Of a stretch of 64,000 nucleotides of DNA, positions 9,277 through 17,972 are shown in pieces. Position 1 is the stretch's first letter; the number at the start of each line of letters is the position of its first letter. Both the position numbers and the translations under genes were made by a program. The stretch comes from Oleispirillum sp963668495 (lineage in GTDB: Bacteria; Pseudomonadota; Alphaproteobacteria; Rhodospirillales; Rhodospirillaceae), in NCBI GenBank assembly GCA_963668495.1, contig OY764545.1, forward strand, positions 62,001 through 126,000, in the 5' to 3' direction. The notes under the pieces are model-generated. The model had not been told where the DNA came from. It ran no database searches and saw nothing but the letters and a program-made list of their open reading frames with translations.

Positions 9277-10389
9277 ATGAGATTAACAAAAATCGTACGC
9301 AGGGACTCTGCGATTGGAGAGAGCGATACTTTGCAGCTGAAGCATGCTTTGTATCAATTGGGGCATTATGAAATGCCAAACTATGGCATGACGCCGTATC
9401 CAGATGACAGGATGTTTGAAGGGATCAAATCTTTTCAGCAATCGCTGGGGCTTGAGCCAACAGGCAGTGTGCGCATTGATGGGCCGGAACACATGGAAAT
9501 GTCCCGTCAGCTTTCTGGTGAGGCGGCGAGTTCAAGCGGGAGCGGCCCAGTTCATGTGGATGCACATACGCGGCATTTGGGTAACAAGCCTATTGAGGTA
9601 CATCAGCACTACCGTTCCCGTCCCGGAGGCGGGCATGGTGCTGGTGGGCATATCGGGCATGGCGGTATGGGCGATGTCGGTGAAATCGAGATTGGTTTTG
9701 GTCAACCGCAAACCAATTTTAAAACCGCGTTTGATGCGCATGACGAAGATATTGAGGATGCTATCAACACCATTCCTGATGTGTTTATGGAGCAAACCGA
9801 AGATGCCTACGGCGAGGCCAGAAGAGCTCATGAGCTCCATCAACAAATTTTCGAGAAAGTTGATTACGATCCAGCTGCTCATCAAGGGGATGTTTGGAGT
9901 GGTATGAAGTATGGTGATGTTGCAGTTCAAGCACGCAATAAAATTACAGGTGAGCGAAATAGAGGTCCGATACAGCAGGTTGCAGATGATGCGACAGCGA
10001 AAACAAAACAAGTTTTTGGATACAATGGGCGAAACGATGAAAGTGATGCATTCCGCCATGCTTATTTATCTTACAAGCTCTCTGAAAAATTTGGGACTGA
10101 CGGTGCTAAGGAGATTGGAGATGGTCATGAGGTCGCACCAGAAGCAGTGTATCGGCAAAAGTTTAAGAATTGGGAAGAAGCAATAGAAAATGGTGAAAAT
10201 CCTTACGGTAAGGATGCGTATTCCTCACCTGAGCGTGAAACAGCGATGGATGTTTACAACAATCATGTTGGACGGGAACTGTACAAAAAATATGGCAACA
10301 GTGGTCGGCCTGCAGAAGAGGTTGTCATGGAAGCCCTCGATAATGGTCAACTCATGATCCGTCCCCCGACACCTCTCCATAGTAAGTAG
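9277..10389 (+). CDS. Peptidoglycan-binding protein with DUF6973-like C-terminal domain; putative secreted toxin/effector
   Basis: 370 aa. Residues ~15-80 look like a peptidoglycan-binding repeat (LKHALYQLGHY ... FEGIKSFQQSLGLEPTG). A linker with a VHVDAHTRHL motif and a Gly/His-rich tract follows (about 90-135), then a helical region. The C-terminal ~110 residues have NDESDAFRHAYLSY, a GDGHE motif and METAMDVYNNHVGREL-type spacing (residues ETAMDVYNNHVG). This H...HE...MD.xNN.xGR pattern is what I recall for DUF6973-like domains at the ends of polymorphic toxins. No signal peptide is visible, so delivery would need a dedicated secretion route. The gene sits between the siderophore locus and an IS. 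Cell-wall targeting plus a C-terminal toxin module is inference. Confidence 0.65.
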   Translation: MRLTKIVRRDSAIGESDTLQLKHALYQLGHYEMPNYGMTPYPDDRMFEGIKSFQQSLGLEPTGSVRIDGPEHMEMSRQLSGEAASSSGSGPVHVDAHTRHLGNKPIEVHQHYRSRPGGGHGAGGHIGHGGMGDVGEIEIGFGQPQTNFKTAFDAHDEDIEDAINTIPDVFMEQTEDAYGEARRAHELHQQIFEKVDYDPAAHQGDVWSGMKYGDVAVQARNKITGERNRGPIQQVADDATAKTKQVFGYNGRNDESDAFRHAYLSYKLSEKFGTDGAKEIGDGHEVAPEAVYRQKFKNWEEAIENGENPYGKDAYSSPERETAMDVYNNHVGRELYKKYGNSGRPAEEVVMEALDNGQLMIRPPTPLHSK

Positions 10390-10931
10390 AGTGGTATGTA
10401 AACAAGAGCGATGAACATGCTTACTACTGAACTGTAAATATTTCCAAGTCTACAAGTATAAGGGCTGTTCCCATCTGGTTCGGAGCACCAGATGGGTTTG
10501 CCCTGATTTTCAAAGCTCCAGATGTATTCAGGGGTCCATCCCCACGCATCAAATGGGATGCTATCACGTAAGTGTGTTCCCACGTAGCTAACTAAATAAA
10601 ATGTAAAAATAGGAATAATCAGAGCTTTATAGCTTATGGGAGATTTAAATTCATTTTTGATCCAGAAGAATAAGAAAAGAGGTAAGTAAAGAAGTATGTA
10701 TATTAATAATGCATCAAAATGCAATATATAGACATAATCAAAAAAGTCTCCTTTAGGGTGGTAATTCGTATAATAGCTTTCCGGTGGCAAATGAATTTTA
10801 AATGTTGGCAGGGAGTGAAAGCCAATAACAGTACAGAATGTACCATAATAATAAATTACTCCCGGTAGCATCCAAACGAATAGTATGGCGTTTATGATTT
10901 TCTTGACAGTTGGTGGTATCCACAGACTCAT
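10347..10931 (-). CDS. Hypothetical integral membrane protein; possible immunity partner
   Basis: About 194 aa from the ATG at 10931, which has GAGAAG 8 bases upstream; earlier in-frame starts exist up to a GTG at 10973. Four hydrophobic segments are visible: near the N-terminus, two in the middle (LLIYILLYLPLFLFFW and ALIIPIFTFYLVSYVG) and one at the C-terminus (SSVVSMFIALVYIPLYLLW). A large extracytoplasmic loop contains Trp and two Cys. Its last 43 bases overlap the 3' end of the toxin-like gene in convergent orientation. An IS3 end lies only about 48 bases upstream of the start, so its native promoter may be lost. The immunity role is inferred from adjacency and membrane location only. 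Confidence 0.5.
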   Translation of the reverse strand: MSLWIPPTVKKIINAILFVWMLPGVIYYYGTFCTVIGFHSLPTFKIHLPPESYYTNYHPKGDFFDYVYILHFDALLIYILLYLPLFLFFWIKNEFKSPISYKALIIPIFTFYLVSYVGTHLRDSIPFDAWGWTPEYIWSFENQGKPIWCSEPDGNSPYTCRLGNIYSSVVSMFIALVYIPLYLLWRGVGGRIMS

Positions 10932-10998
10932 AACACTACTTCTCATAGGGTTGGTGCTTAGGCAATGTATCACGTGACTGACGTGCTCCCCTAATTGT

Positions 10999-11862
10999 TC
11001 ACACGGCTAGGTTAGTGATGTTCCTAATTTGGTCCATGTTTGACCGGGTTGCATATTCCCTCGGTGTCAGTCCGCCAAGACTGGAATGAGGGCGTTGATG
11101 ATTGTAGTCACTGCGCCATGCCGCAATCAAGCGGCAGGCATGGCGCAGGGTATCAAATAGGTGTTCATTCAGGCATTCGTCTCGTAGCCGTCCGTTAAAG
11201 CTCTCCACAAATCCATTCTGCATAGGCTTACCCGGCGCGATGTAATGCCATTCGACTTTTCGATCTTCCTGCCATTTCAGCATGGCGTTTGATGTGAACT
11301 CGGTGCCATTATCACTAACAATCATGCACGGATAACCGCGCATCATGGCAATACGATCCAGTTCGCGTGCCACACGCAAACCAGACAAGGACGTATCCAC
11401 GACGGTTGCCAGACATTCCCGCGTAAAGTCATCAATCACACATAGAACTCGGAACTTCCGTCCATCGCTGAGGCTGTCTGATACAAAATCCAATGACCAT
11501 CTCTGGTTCGGACCTTGCGGAATTGCCATGGGCGCACGTGTGCCAACGGCTCGCTTACGTCCGCCTCGCTTGCGCACGGTCAAACCTTCCTCTTTATACA
11601 GGCGGTAAAGCTTCTTCTTGTTCATGTGAATGCCCTCGCGTTGCAGCATGACATGCAATCGACGATAGCCAAACCGCCGCCGTTCAGACGCGAGTTCACG
11701 CAGCCGATGACGAAGTGGTTGGTCTGTCGGACGTCGGCTGACATAACGGAATACGCGCGTTGCCAAACCAACTAAGGCGCAGGCTTGCCGTTGCGAGTAT
11801 CCTTTATCCTGAATTGCCCAGCTTGCGGCTTTACGCCGCGCACCGGGCGTCAGAAGTTTTTT
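10999..11862 (-). CDS. IS3-family transposase orfB (DDE catalytic part)
   Basis: 288 codons counted from the frameshift site; the frame stays open up to 11997 but that part is out of frame with orfA. It has the HTH_21-like region (SERRRFGYRRLHVML) and the rve integrase core. The catalytic acids are visible in SLDFVSD, IVSDNGTEF and the final ESFNGRLRDECLNE block. It is expected to be made as an OrfAB fusion by -1 frameshifting. Downstream LGGLTPREYA is the usual C-terminal motif of the group. Appears intact. Confidence 0.9.
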   Translation of the reverse strand, partial: KKLLTPGARRKAASWAIQDKGYSQRQACALVGLATRVFRYVSRRPTDQPLRHRLRELASERRRFGYRRLHVMLQREGIHMNKKKLYRLYKEEGLTVRKRGGRKRAVGTRAPMAIPQGPNQRWSLDFVSDSLSDGRKFRVLCVIDDFTRECLATVVDTSLSGLRVARELDRIAMMRGYPCMIVSDNGTEFTSNAMLKWQEDRKVEWHYIAPGKPMQNGFVESFNGRLRDECLNEHLFDTLRHACRLIAAWRSDYNHQRPHSSLGGLTPREYATRSNMDQIRNITNLAV

Positions 11863-12116
11863 GTCAGCATTTCCTTGAGTGTTGAAACATCCAACATGCT
11901 CTCTGCCAAAAGCTTCTTGAGCTTGGCGTTCTCGGCTTCCAGTTCTCGCAGACGTTTGGCTTCGGAAACCTCCATGCCGCCATACTTGGACCGCCACTTA
12001 TAGAAAGTCGCATCACTGATCCCATGCTTGCGGCACAGATCAACAGCCTTCATGCCCGCCTGATGCTCTTTCAAAATTCCAATGATTTGCTCTTCGCTAA
12101 AGCGTCCACGCTTCAT
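11850..12116 (-). CDS. IS3-family transposase orfA (DNA-binding part)
   Basis: 88 aa from the ATG at 12116 (MKRGRFSEEQ). It carries a helix-turn-helix (AVDLCRKHGISDATFYKWRSKYGG) and a leucine-zipper-like coil (LRELEAENAKLKKLLAE), the standard arrangement of OrfA in the IS407 group. It overlaps orfB and ends just past the slippery site. Confidence 0.9.
   Translation of the reverse strand: MKRGRFSEEQIIGILKEHQAGMKAVDLCRKHGISDATFYKWRSKYGGMEVSEAKRLRELEAENAKLKKLLAESMLDVSTLKEMLTKNF
11856..11862 (-). other. Programmed -1 frameshift heptamer A AAA AAC
   Basis: In the orfA frame the codons read acA AAA AAC TTC TGA, a canonical X XXY YYZ slippery heptamer. A -1 slip gives GAC AAA AAA CTT CTG and enters the orfB frame, producing the OrfAB transposase. 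Confidence 0.75.
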
Positions 12117-12185
12117 AGTCCGTCTCCTGTTCACCGGGACAGACTAACCTAAAATCGAGAACATTTAAAACGGGGGCCGGTCAGG

Positions 12186-12437
12186 GGCTACGATGCTGAT
12201 TGGTTCAGAGAAGCCCTTATGGATAAGGGGATTGAGCCATGCATCCCGCCGAAAAAGAACCGAAAAGAAAAACCCTATTATGACGCTGTTCTACATAAGC
12301 AAAGGCACAAAGTCGAAAATATGTTTGGGAAACTCAAGGATTGGCGGCATATCGCAACACGGTATGATCGGTGTGCCCATACCTTCTTTTTCGCAATATT
12401 TATTGCTGCGTCCGTCATCTTCTATCTTAAGCAATAA
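12186..12437 (+). pseudogene. IS5-family (IS427-like) transposase, C-terminal fragment
   Basis: An open frame starting directly at the IS3 end encodes GYDADWFREAL, then PCIPPKKNRKEK, then KVENMFGKLKDWRHIATRYDRCAHTFF, the conserved C-terminal region of IS5-family transposases, ending at TAA 12437. The N-terminal two thirds, with the first catalytic residues, are missing. The following gtcctgaccct may be the remaining terminal repeat. The IS3 copy either inserted here or joined this fragment through a deletion. Confidence 0.8.
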
Positions 12438-12485
12438 GTCCTGACCCTAGATTGGATAGCAATAAGAATTTGAGTCTATGGCCAA

Positions 12486-12517
12486 ACAAACCCCGCAACA
12501 AAAGATGCAGGGTTTGT
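12486..12517 (-). terminator. Hairpin terminator downstream of the asparaginase gene
   Basis: ACAAACCC/GGGTTTGT stem with an inner GCA/TGC pairing. On the minus strand it is followed by a short T-rich stretch (TTGG), so termination may be weak. It lies about 90 bases past the asparaginase stop. Confidence 0.45.
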
Positions 12518-12604
12518 CAGTGATTTATGCAATCTCCCGCCTTGATAGGAGATTATTTAGTATTTGACTAGTCACTTAGGCAATCGCCTCCCTAGCAAAT
12601 TCAA

Positions 12605-13648
12605 TCATTTATCAAAAAGCTTCTGGATATCTTCAGGCTTTTTCTTTGTTTGAAGTGCTAGCATCAGCAATATCCTTGCTTTTTGAGGGGACAGATTGTC
12701 GGCAAAAACCGCACCAGCCTGCTGTAAAGTCTTGCCGCCACCCTCAAATCCGTAAACTGGCAAAACACGGCCATTCTGAACTCTGGTAGAAATAACAACG
12801 CTAACCCCTTTGGATATAGCATTCTTGATGGCTGCAAACATCGGCTTGTTAACATTCCCCCAGCCGAGCGCTTGAACAACAATACCCTTTACCCCTGAGG
12901 CCACAGCGGCATCGATCATCGCGCCATCAGCTCCAGCATACATCGAAACAATTTCCACTGCAGGAAGTTTATCTTGAATCAATGGGATATACTGCCTACG
13001 GCTCGGTGAGCGATTGAAAACGACTCTGTCATGGTCAACGACACCGAGGAAACCATAGTCACCCGACTTGAAGGCCTCAACATCAGAGGTATGTGTCTTG
13101 GTTACTTCTCGTGCGGCGTTGATCTGGTTGTTCATAGCGATTACCGCACCTTTCCCTGTGGCCTCGGGAGTTACACAGATACGTGCAGCGTTGAAAAGAT
13201 TGCGTGGACCATCGAAATCCTTTTCAGAGGCATTCCGCTGGGCGCCGATCAAAACAATCGGCTTGTCACTGGGAACAGTCAAATCCAAGAAGAATGCGGA
13301 TTCCTCAAGAGTGTCGGTGCCATGAGAAACTACGGTACAGGAAACCTCTGAGCGGGCCAGTGTCGCGACGACGGCTTTTTGCAGACCGATCCAACTATCC
13401 GGCGTCATGTAATCAGATGGAATATTTGATAGATTCTCAACTTCAATTTTTGCCAAACTTGCGATTTCTGGAATCGTAGAAATCAAATCTTCGCCAGATA
13501 TCGCAGGTACCGGGGCCTTTTTAACTGGATCTATCTTCATTGCGATGGTACCACCAGTCGCAATCAATTTAACGACAGGAAGTTCAGCCAAAGCCAGAGA
13601 AGGGGTTAGAATTGAGCAAACGAGTAAAAACCTGAATAAGTTCTTCAT
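12605..13648 (-). CDS. ansB: Periplasmic type II L-asparaginase
   Basis: 347 aa. A Sec signal peptide (residues 1-21, ending SLALA) marks a secreted type II enzyme that hydrolyses asparagine (often also glutamine) to aspartate and ammonia. Both active-site signatures are intact: TGGTIA with the nucleophile Thr at residue 31 or 34, and SHGTDTLEE with Thr111-Asp112. Length is normal. It is monocistronic, with an intergenic stretch of about 700 bases upstream. A Cache-domain two-component system lies next along the chromosome in the same orientation; a regulatory link is possible but unproven. Confidence 0.93.
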   Translation of the reverse strand: MKNLFRFLLVCSILTPSLALAELPVVKLIATGGTIAMKIDPVKKAPVPAISGEDLISTIPEIASLAKIEVENLSNIPSDYMTPDSWIGLQKAVVATLARSEVSCTVVSHGTDTLEESAFFLDLTVPSDKPIVLIGAQRNASEKDFDGPRNLFNAARICVTPEATGKGAVIAMNNQINAAREVTKTHTSDVEAFKSGDYGFLGVVDHDRVVFNRSPSRRQYIPLIQDKLPAVEIVSMYAGADGAMIDAAVASGVKGIVVQALGWGNVNKPMFAAIKNAISKGVSVVISTRVQNGRVLPVYGFEGGGKTLQQAGAVFADNLSPQKARILLMLALQTKKKPEDIQKLFDK

Positions 13649-14346
13649 AGAAGCACCTTTCGATTAGATTTGTGTACCAAAAACTTCTCATCTCAGGATT
13701 TATTGCCTTTAATACTGAACCTTCCTTCCTGATCTAAGAGCTTTTAGGCCAAAAGGAAACCAGTATCGTTAAATAGCCTATGTAAAACTGAAGCAGTTGT
13801 ATATCCGTCCAAATGTCTATTCTTGTAAGTCTTTAGCCTTATATTCAAACAAAGATTGAATTACCCCAAGGCACTCATAAGACTGTGAGATAGGTTCATT
13901 GTTGTTTTCTGGCTACAGAGTTAGGACTGCCATTGTTCGCCGTAAGTATGCGGCAATAATTTTTCAGGGGCACCCTCATCTGTCAGAAGAGTTCTGAAGT
14001 CGCCTGTAGAACATGCCCGGCGGTAATGACCTGCAATTCCAACCTGAGAAAGCTGCTGCGAGCTTTCTTTTTGTTAATGTGCAGAAACAGGAACGGCTTG
14101 GCATCTTTTGACGCCATTTAAAATCATCGTCAGGCCAAAAGTTGCAAAAAATTGAATTATTAACAGTTGGTTTGAGGATTCAGCTCTTATGCTACTAGGG
14201 TAGTCATATTCGAGTTTTTCAGGGTTCAACCACAGAATATTGAGAAGAAATAGACAAGGCTGATCTACAACGGAAAATTATCCCTAAAGCAATTTACGAT
14301 CATCTTCGGTGACAGGGTGACGGTGTTCTGACCATACTAGTTTCCC
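13649..14346. other. Long intergenic region, promoter side of asparaginase, with an orphan terminator
   Basis: About 700 bases without a convincing gene on either strand. It must hold the asparaginase promoter at its left end. A well-formed plus-strand terminator at 14048 has no gene in front of it. No repeats or tRNA seen. Confidence 0.5.
14048..14072 (+). terminator. Orphan rho-independent terminator
   Basis: GAAAGCT/AGCTTTC perfect 7-bp stem with a GCTGCG loop followed by TTTTT. No plus-strand gene precedes it, so it may end a small RNA or a lost gene. Confidence 0.65.
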
Positions 14347-14970
14347 TTATAGCCCCTTGGAGAGGTTCAAAATGTCGGCCATTCTGACAAGAGCAGGAAG
14401 GGAATCAGCACACATTTTCTCCATGACCCGGCTCCTATGAATTTTGACTGTTTTCTCACTGATAAAAAGCTCCGAACCAATTTTTTTATTTGGCATACCC
14501 TGAACGACCAGAGCAAACACTTCGCATTCGCGCGGCGTCAATGTTTTCAGACGACTATTTAGTTCGGCCTGCTCATTTATTTTGTCACGGTTCAGTTTAT
14601 ATTTCACGATGGCCTGATTGACACTTTCCAGCAGTTGAGACTCGGAGAAGGGCTTCTCCAAACAATCTACGGCACCTGCGCGAATGGCATTGACAATCAT
14701 GGGCATTGTGCCGTAGCCGGTGAGAAAAATCACCGATGTTTCCGGATAGAGATGCAAAAGCTCTTTTTGCAATTGTAGACCGCTTACTTGTGGCATACGC
14801 ATGTCAAGAATTACGCAGGCCGCTAGACCACAGTCATCTGAATCTAAATATTCCTGACCGGAAACGAAAGAGCTTGCGCGATACCCAACCGACTCCATTA
14901 ACCGCGCAATTGACAAACCAACCGAAGGATCATCATCTACTATATGAATAACAGGAGCATCATGGCTCAT
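14347..14970 (-). CDS. FixJ-family response regulator
   Basis: 207 aa. The receiver domain (residues ~6-120) has the acidic pocket D12-D13-D14, phosphoacceptor Asp56 in ILDMRMP, and Thr and Lys in FLTGYG and EKPF. The LuxR/FixJ-type DNA-binding domain (about 140-205) contains LTPRECEVFALVVQGMPNKKI and SEKTVKIHRSRVMEKM. The start ATG overlaps the kinase stop by four bases (ATGA), so the pair is translationally coupled. It is the phosphorylation target of the kinase encoded immediately upstream. Target genes are unknown; the neighbouring asparaginase is a candidate. Confidence 0.93.
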   Translation of the reverse strand: MSHDAPVIHIVDDDPSVGLSIARLMESVGYRASSFVSGQEYLDSDDCGLAACVILDMRMPQVSGLQLQKELLHLYPETSVIFLTGYGTMPMIVNAIRAGAVDCLEKPFSESQLLESVNQAIVKYKLNRDKINEQAELNSRLKTLTPRECEVFALVVQGMPNKKIGSELFISEKTVKIHRSRVMEKMCADSLPALVRMADILNLSKGL

Positions 14971-16874
14971 TCGTTGACCTCACTCATAGCCACTGGCAGA
15001 ACAACCTCAAAAATGACGTGCTGCGGGTGATTATGCTTGACAATAATCTCGCCGCCGTGTGCTTCCGCTATCGATCGACAGATAGTCAACCCCATCCCCA
15101 TCCCATTTTTTTTCGTTGAATAAAATGGCTCAAATATCTTACCAAGGTCATCTGTGGAAATGGCTGGCCCCGTATCGGAAACCGATGCGATAACCTGACC
15201 GTCTCGTTCAAAAGTTTTCACTTCCACCCTGCCGCCTTCAGAACCAATGGCATCAACAGCATTCAGCAAGAGATTGACCAAAATTTGCTGGATCTGAACG
15301 CTATCCCCAAAAAGGTTAGGAAGGTCAGAGAAAAAATCCTTTTCCACCTTGATATTGCGAGATTGAGCAACCCCAGAAATTATGTCAATAGCTCCATTTG
15401 CAGCTACATTAAGATCAAAGAGAGAGGCTTCGACCTCGCCTTTAATCAATAGTGTTCGGAGACGGCGGATGACTTCAGCAGCACGTTCATTGTCAATGAC
15501 AATATCCGCAAGACTTTCATGCACGCGACTTATATTTGGTGCGTCGAACGAAAGAAAACGCAAGGCCGCTTGGGCATTGGCACCAATAGCTGCAAGCGGC
15601 TGATTTATTTCGTGGGCGATCGTTGCGGTCAACTCTCCCATAACGGCGACACGAGAAATATGCGCCAATTCATTTCGTTGCAACTCTAAGGTCGCCGCTG
15701 CATTTCGCTGATTGGTAATATCCGTATCGGCACCAATCATCCGGTAGCACTGCCCCTTTTCATTTCGTAATACGTGGCCACGCGATAAAATCCACCGGAC
15801 TTCTCCATTTTTGTGCTGCATGCGTATTGTTTGGCTATAGCTCCTTTCAGAGCTACGTAAAAAAGCCTCCAGATCCGCAATGACCCCCTCGACATCATCA
15901 TGATAGATCATTTTACTCCAAGACGAGAAATCAACAGGATTCTCATCCTCTTGACAGCCCAACATGGCTCGCCATCTTGGTGAAAAATATATGGAATCGG
16001 TCTCCATGTTCCAATCCCAGATACCATCATTGGTTGCCTCCAAAACAGAATCAAAACGTTCTTTACTGACCTTTAGGTCATATCTACTATTGTAAACCTC
16101 TTCGATCATGGATTTGAAGCTACTCAAGAGCTTTCCACCTTCGGAACTTGCACTGAAATCCGATAAGTTGACAACAGGTGCGGTATTTGGATTACCCCTG
16201 ATCGTCTCAAATAGCGCCCGTAATTGCAGATGGCACACATAGAGGGGTCTTACGAGGATCAAATTGGAAAGGACGATAAGAACGATGGTTGCTGCCGACA
16301 ACAGGACAATAGTGGTAATATTCTTCTGGTTATAACGCTCCAAATCCCCCGTGTACATTCCTGTGCCAAGATACGCTCCCCACTCTGGAATCCCGATTAT
16401 ATAGGATATCTTTTTTTGTGCGACATCTCTGCCGGGCGGTAGATAATAGTAATCTAAGAAGCCTTTCCCCTCAGGTCCGGTGGCTAATTTTACCAATTCG
16501 CGGATCAAGTATTTGCCTTGAACATCCTTCAGGTTCCATTGATTAACTCCTAGCTTTTCCGGTTCAAATGGAATCACGCGCATTACCCCATCGTAAGTAG
16601 TCATGAAAATGTAATTATTCCCGTAACTATCAAGAAAAGTCATTCTGTTGAGGATGTCTATCCCCTCGTGCATTGCCTCTTCTTTACTGAGAAGACCCGC
16701 CTCTTGTTTTTCTAGGAGTGGCTGGATGGTGTTTCTGGCAAGATTGACTATGTGTTGCAGTTCGTTCTTACGTGCATCGTAGGCCATGTTGGTGTAGCTG
16801 TTTATATTGAACCACAACATCCAAATGTAGCCGCTAACAACTATAATTAACGCCAACCAAATTCGTAACAACAT
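14967..16874 (-). CDS. Membrane sensor histidine kinase with extracytoplasmic Cache domain and PAS domain
   Basis: 635 aa. TM1 at about residues 3-23, then a periplasmic single-Cache (sCache_2/dCache-like) domain with the YIFMTTYDGVMRVIPFEP and WGAYLGTGMY blocks, and TM2 at about 187-208. A cytoplasmic PAS/PAC domain (about 265-385) with GIWDWNMETDSIYFSPRWRAML follows. The H-box is MGELTATIAHEINQPLAAI (about residue 415), and the HATPase has N-box NLLLNAVDAI, DTGPAIS and GMGMGL. This HEINQPL class pairs with FixJ-type regulators. Cache domains of this type usually bind small organic acids or amino acids. All catalytic motifs are intact. Confidence 0.93.
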   Translation of the reverse strand: MLLRIWLALIIVVSGYIWMLWFNINSYTNMAYDARKNELQHIVNLARNTIQPLLEKQEAGLLSKEEAMHEGIDILNRMTFLDSYGNNYIFMTTYDGVMRVIPFEPEKLGVNQWNLKDVQGKYLIRELVKLATGPEGKGFLDYYYLPPGRDVAQKKISYIIGIPEWGAYLGTGMYTGDLERYNQKNITTIVLLSAATIVLIVLSNLILVRPLYVCHLQLRALFETIRGNPNTAPVVNLSDFSASSEGGKLLSSFKSMIEEVYNSRYDLKVSKERFDSVLEATNDGIWDWNMETDSIYFSPRWRAMLGCQEDENPVDFSSWSKMIYHDDVEGVIADLEAFLRSSERSYSQTIRMQHKNGEVRWILSRGHVLRNEKGQCYRMIGADTDITNQRNAAATLELQRNELAHISRVAVMGELTATIAHEINQPLAAIGANAQAALRFLSFDAPNISRVHESLADIVIDNERAAEVIRRLRTLLIKGEVEASLFDLNVAANGAIDIISGVAQSRNIKVEKDFFSDLPNLFGDSVQIQQILVNLLLNAVDAIGSEGGRVEVKTFERDGQVIASVSDTGPAISTDDLGKIFEPFYSTKKNGMGMGLTICRSIAEAHGGEIIVKHNHPQHVIFEVVLPVAMSEVNE

Positions 16875-17077
16875 GTCATTATCTCATTGCCATGGGTCCA
16901 CAAAAAGAGAGGATAAGAAGATGTCCTTGATTGCTTGTCCCCCTCGAAATGAAAGTCTTTGTAGCGATCTGCCAATATGGTTGTCTCAAAAATATGGAGA
17001 CACAAGATCCGTCTACAAGGAGGTATGCACCGGGCTTACGTGTCCACTCAGTGACCTGCTTTCCTAGCGTCCCTCAT

Positions 17078-17961
17078 TCATAACGAGAGCCTGCAGGGTT
17101 GTTGATGGTAATTGGATTGATGATTTTGAACAAGCGCGACGGGCACGGAGCTTTCACATTGCTCAAGTGCTCGTCGCGCTTCTATCGGTGTTTTGTTTTT
17201 CAATGATGAGTGTGGCCTGATGTTGTTGTAGTCGTAACGCCAGAGCGCCAGACGTTTCCTTGCTTCGTCTAAAGTGTCAAAAACTTCCTCATTCAGGCAT
17301 TCATCTCGCAAACTGCCGTTAAAGCTTTCGATAAAGGCATTTTGCTGTGGTTTGCCGGGATCAATGTAGTGCCAGGAACAGTGTTTTGGTCAGCCCAACG
17401 CAAGATCGCACGGCTGGTAAACTCTGTCCCATTGTCGCTGACTATGCAGGAAGGTTTTCCATAAATCCTAATCAGCGCATCCAATTCACGAGCAACACGA
17501 GCCCCTGAGAGGCTCGTATCGGCAATCAAACACAGGTTTTCACGACTGCAATTATCAATGACAGTCAGAATGCGGAATTTGCGCGAAGCGCCAAAACTGT
17601 CTGAAACAAAGTCAAGAGACCAACGGGCGTTGATGTGCTGGGCTTCAGGCATGGGCGAGCGTGTGCCTAGGGCTCGTTTGCGCCCGCGCCTCCGTTTAAC
17701 TGAAAGCCCCTCATCCCTGTAGAGCCGATAAAGTTTCTTGTGATTCATTATGATACCTTTGCGCTCAAGCAGGACGCCAATCCGGCGATAACCGAAGCGA
17801 CGGCGCTTAGCGGCAATCTCCCGCATCGATTCGCGAATATCTGGGCAGTCCGGAACGTGTTCTCGTCGAACCGTTTTGGGATCAACACCAACAAGCTGAC
17901 AGGCTCTACGTTGCGATATGAAATGAACGCACATCGCCTGAAGAGCTGCCTTCCGCCGCAT
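17078..17961 (-). pseudogene. IS3-family transposase orfB, frameshifted
   Basis: The frame from 17961 encodes the HTH region (AAKRRRFGYRRIGVLL) and the first two catalytic blocks (SLDFVSDSFG and IVSDNGTEF). It then runs out of frame near 17374, after NTVP. The expected WHYIDPGKPQQNAFIESFNGS continues one frame over and reaches RDECLNEEVFDT, ending at 17078. One base has been lost in a run that should read CC-N-TGG. The transposase is therefore inactive unless frameshifting rescues it. Confidence 0.85.
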
Positions 17962-17972
17962 AATTGGTGTCG

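Larger units (their letters stand above)
10979..12183 (-). mobile_element. IS3-family insertion sequence (IS407-like group), copy 1
   Basis: About 1.2 kb bounded by imperfect terminal inverted repeats starting TGAC: TGACGTGCTCCCCT on the low side, and TGACCGGCCCCCGT read inward from 12183 (10 of 14 identical). It contains orfA and orfB in overlapping frames, both apparently intact. No matching 4-base target duplication is seen (tgac versus gggg), and the right flank is a different IS, so the element has probably been involved in a later rearrangement. Confidence 0.85.

Noticed and set aside
16921..17067. Small plus-strand ORF (MSLIACPPRNESL...) with a plausible GAGGATAAGAAG ribosome site, running into IS copy 2
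   Set aside because: Short, no recognisable family, and its 3' end is IS sequence. It may be a gene remnant truncated by the IS, but evidence is too thin for a call.
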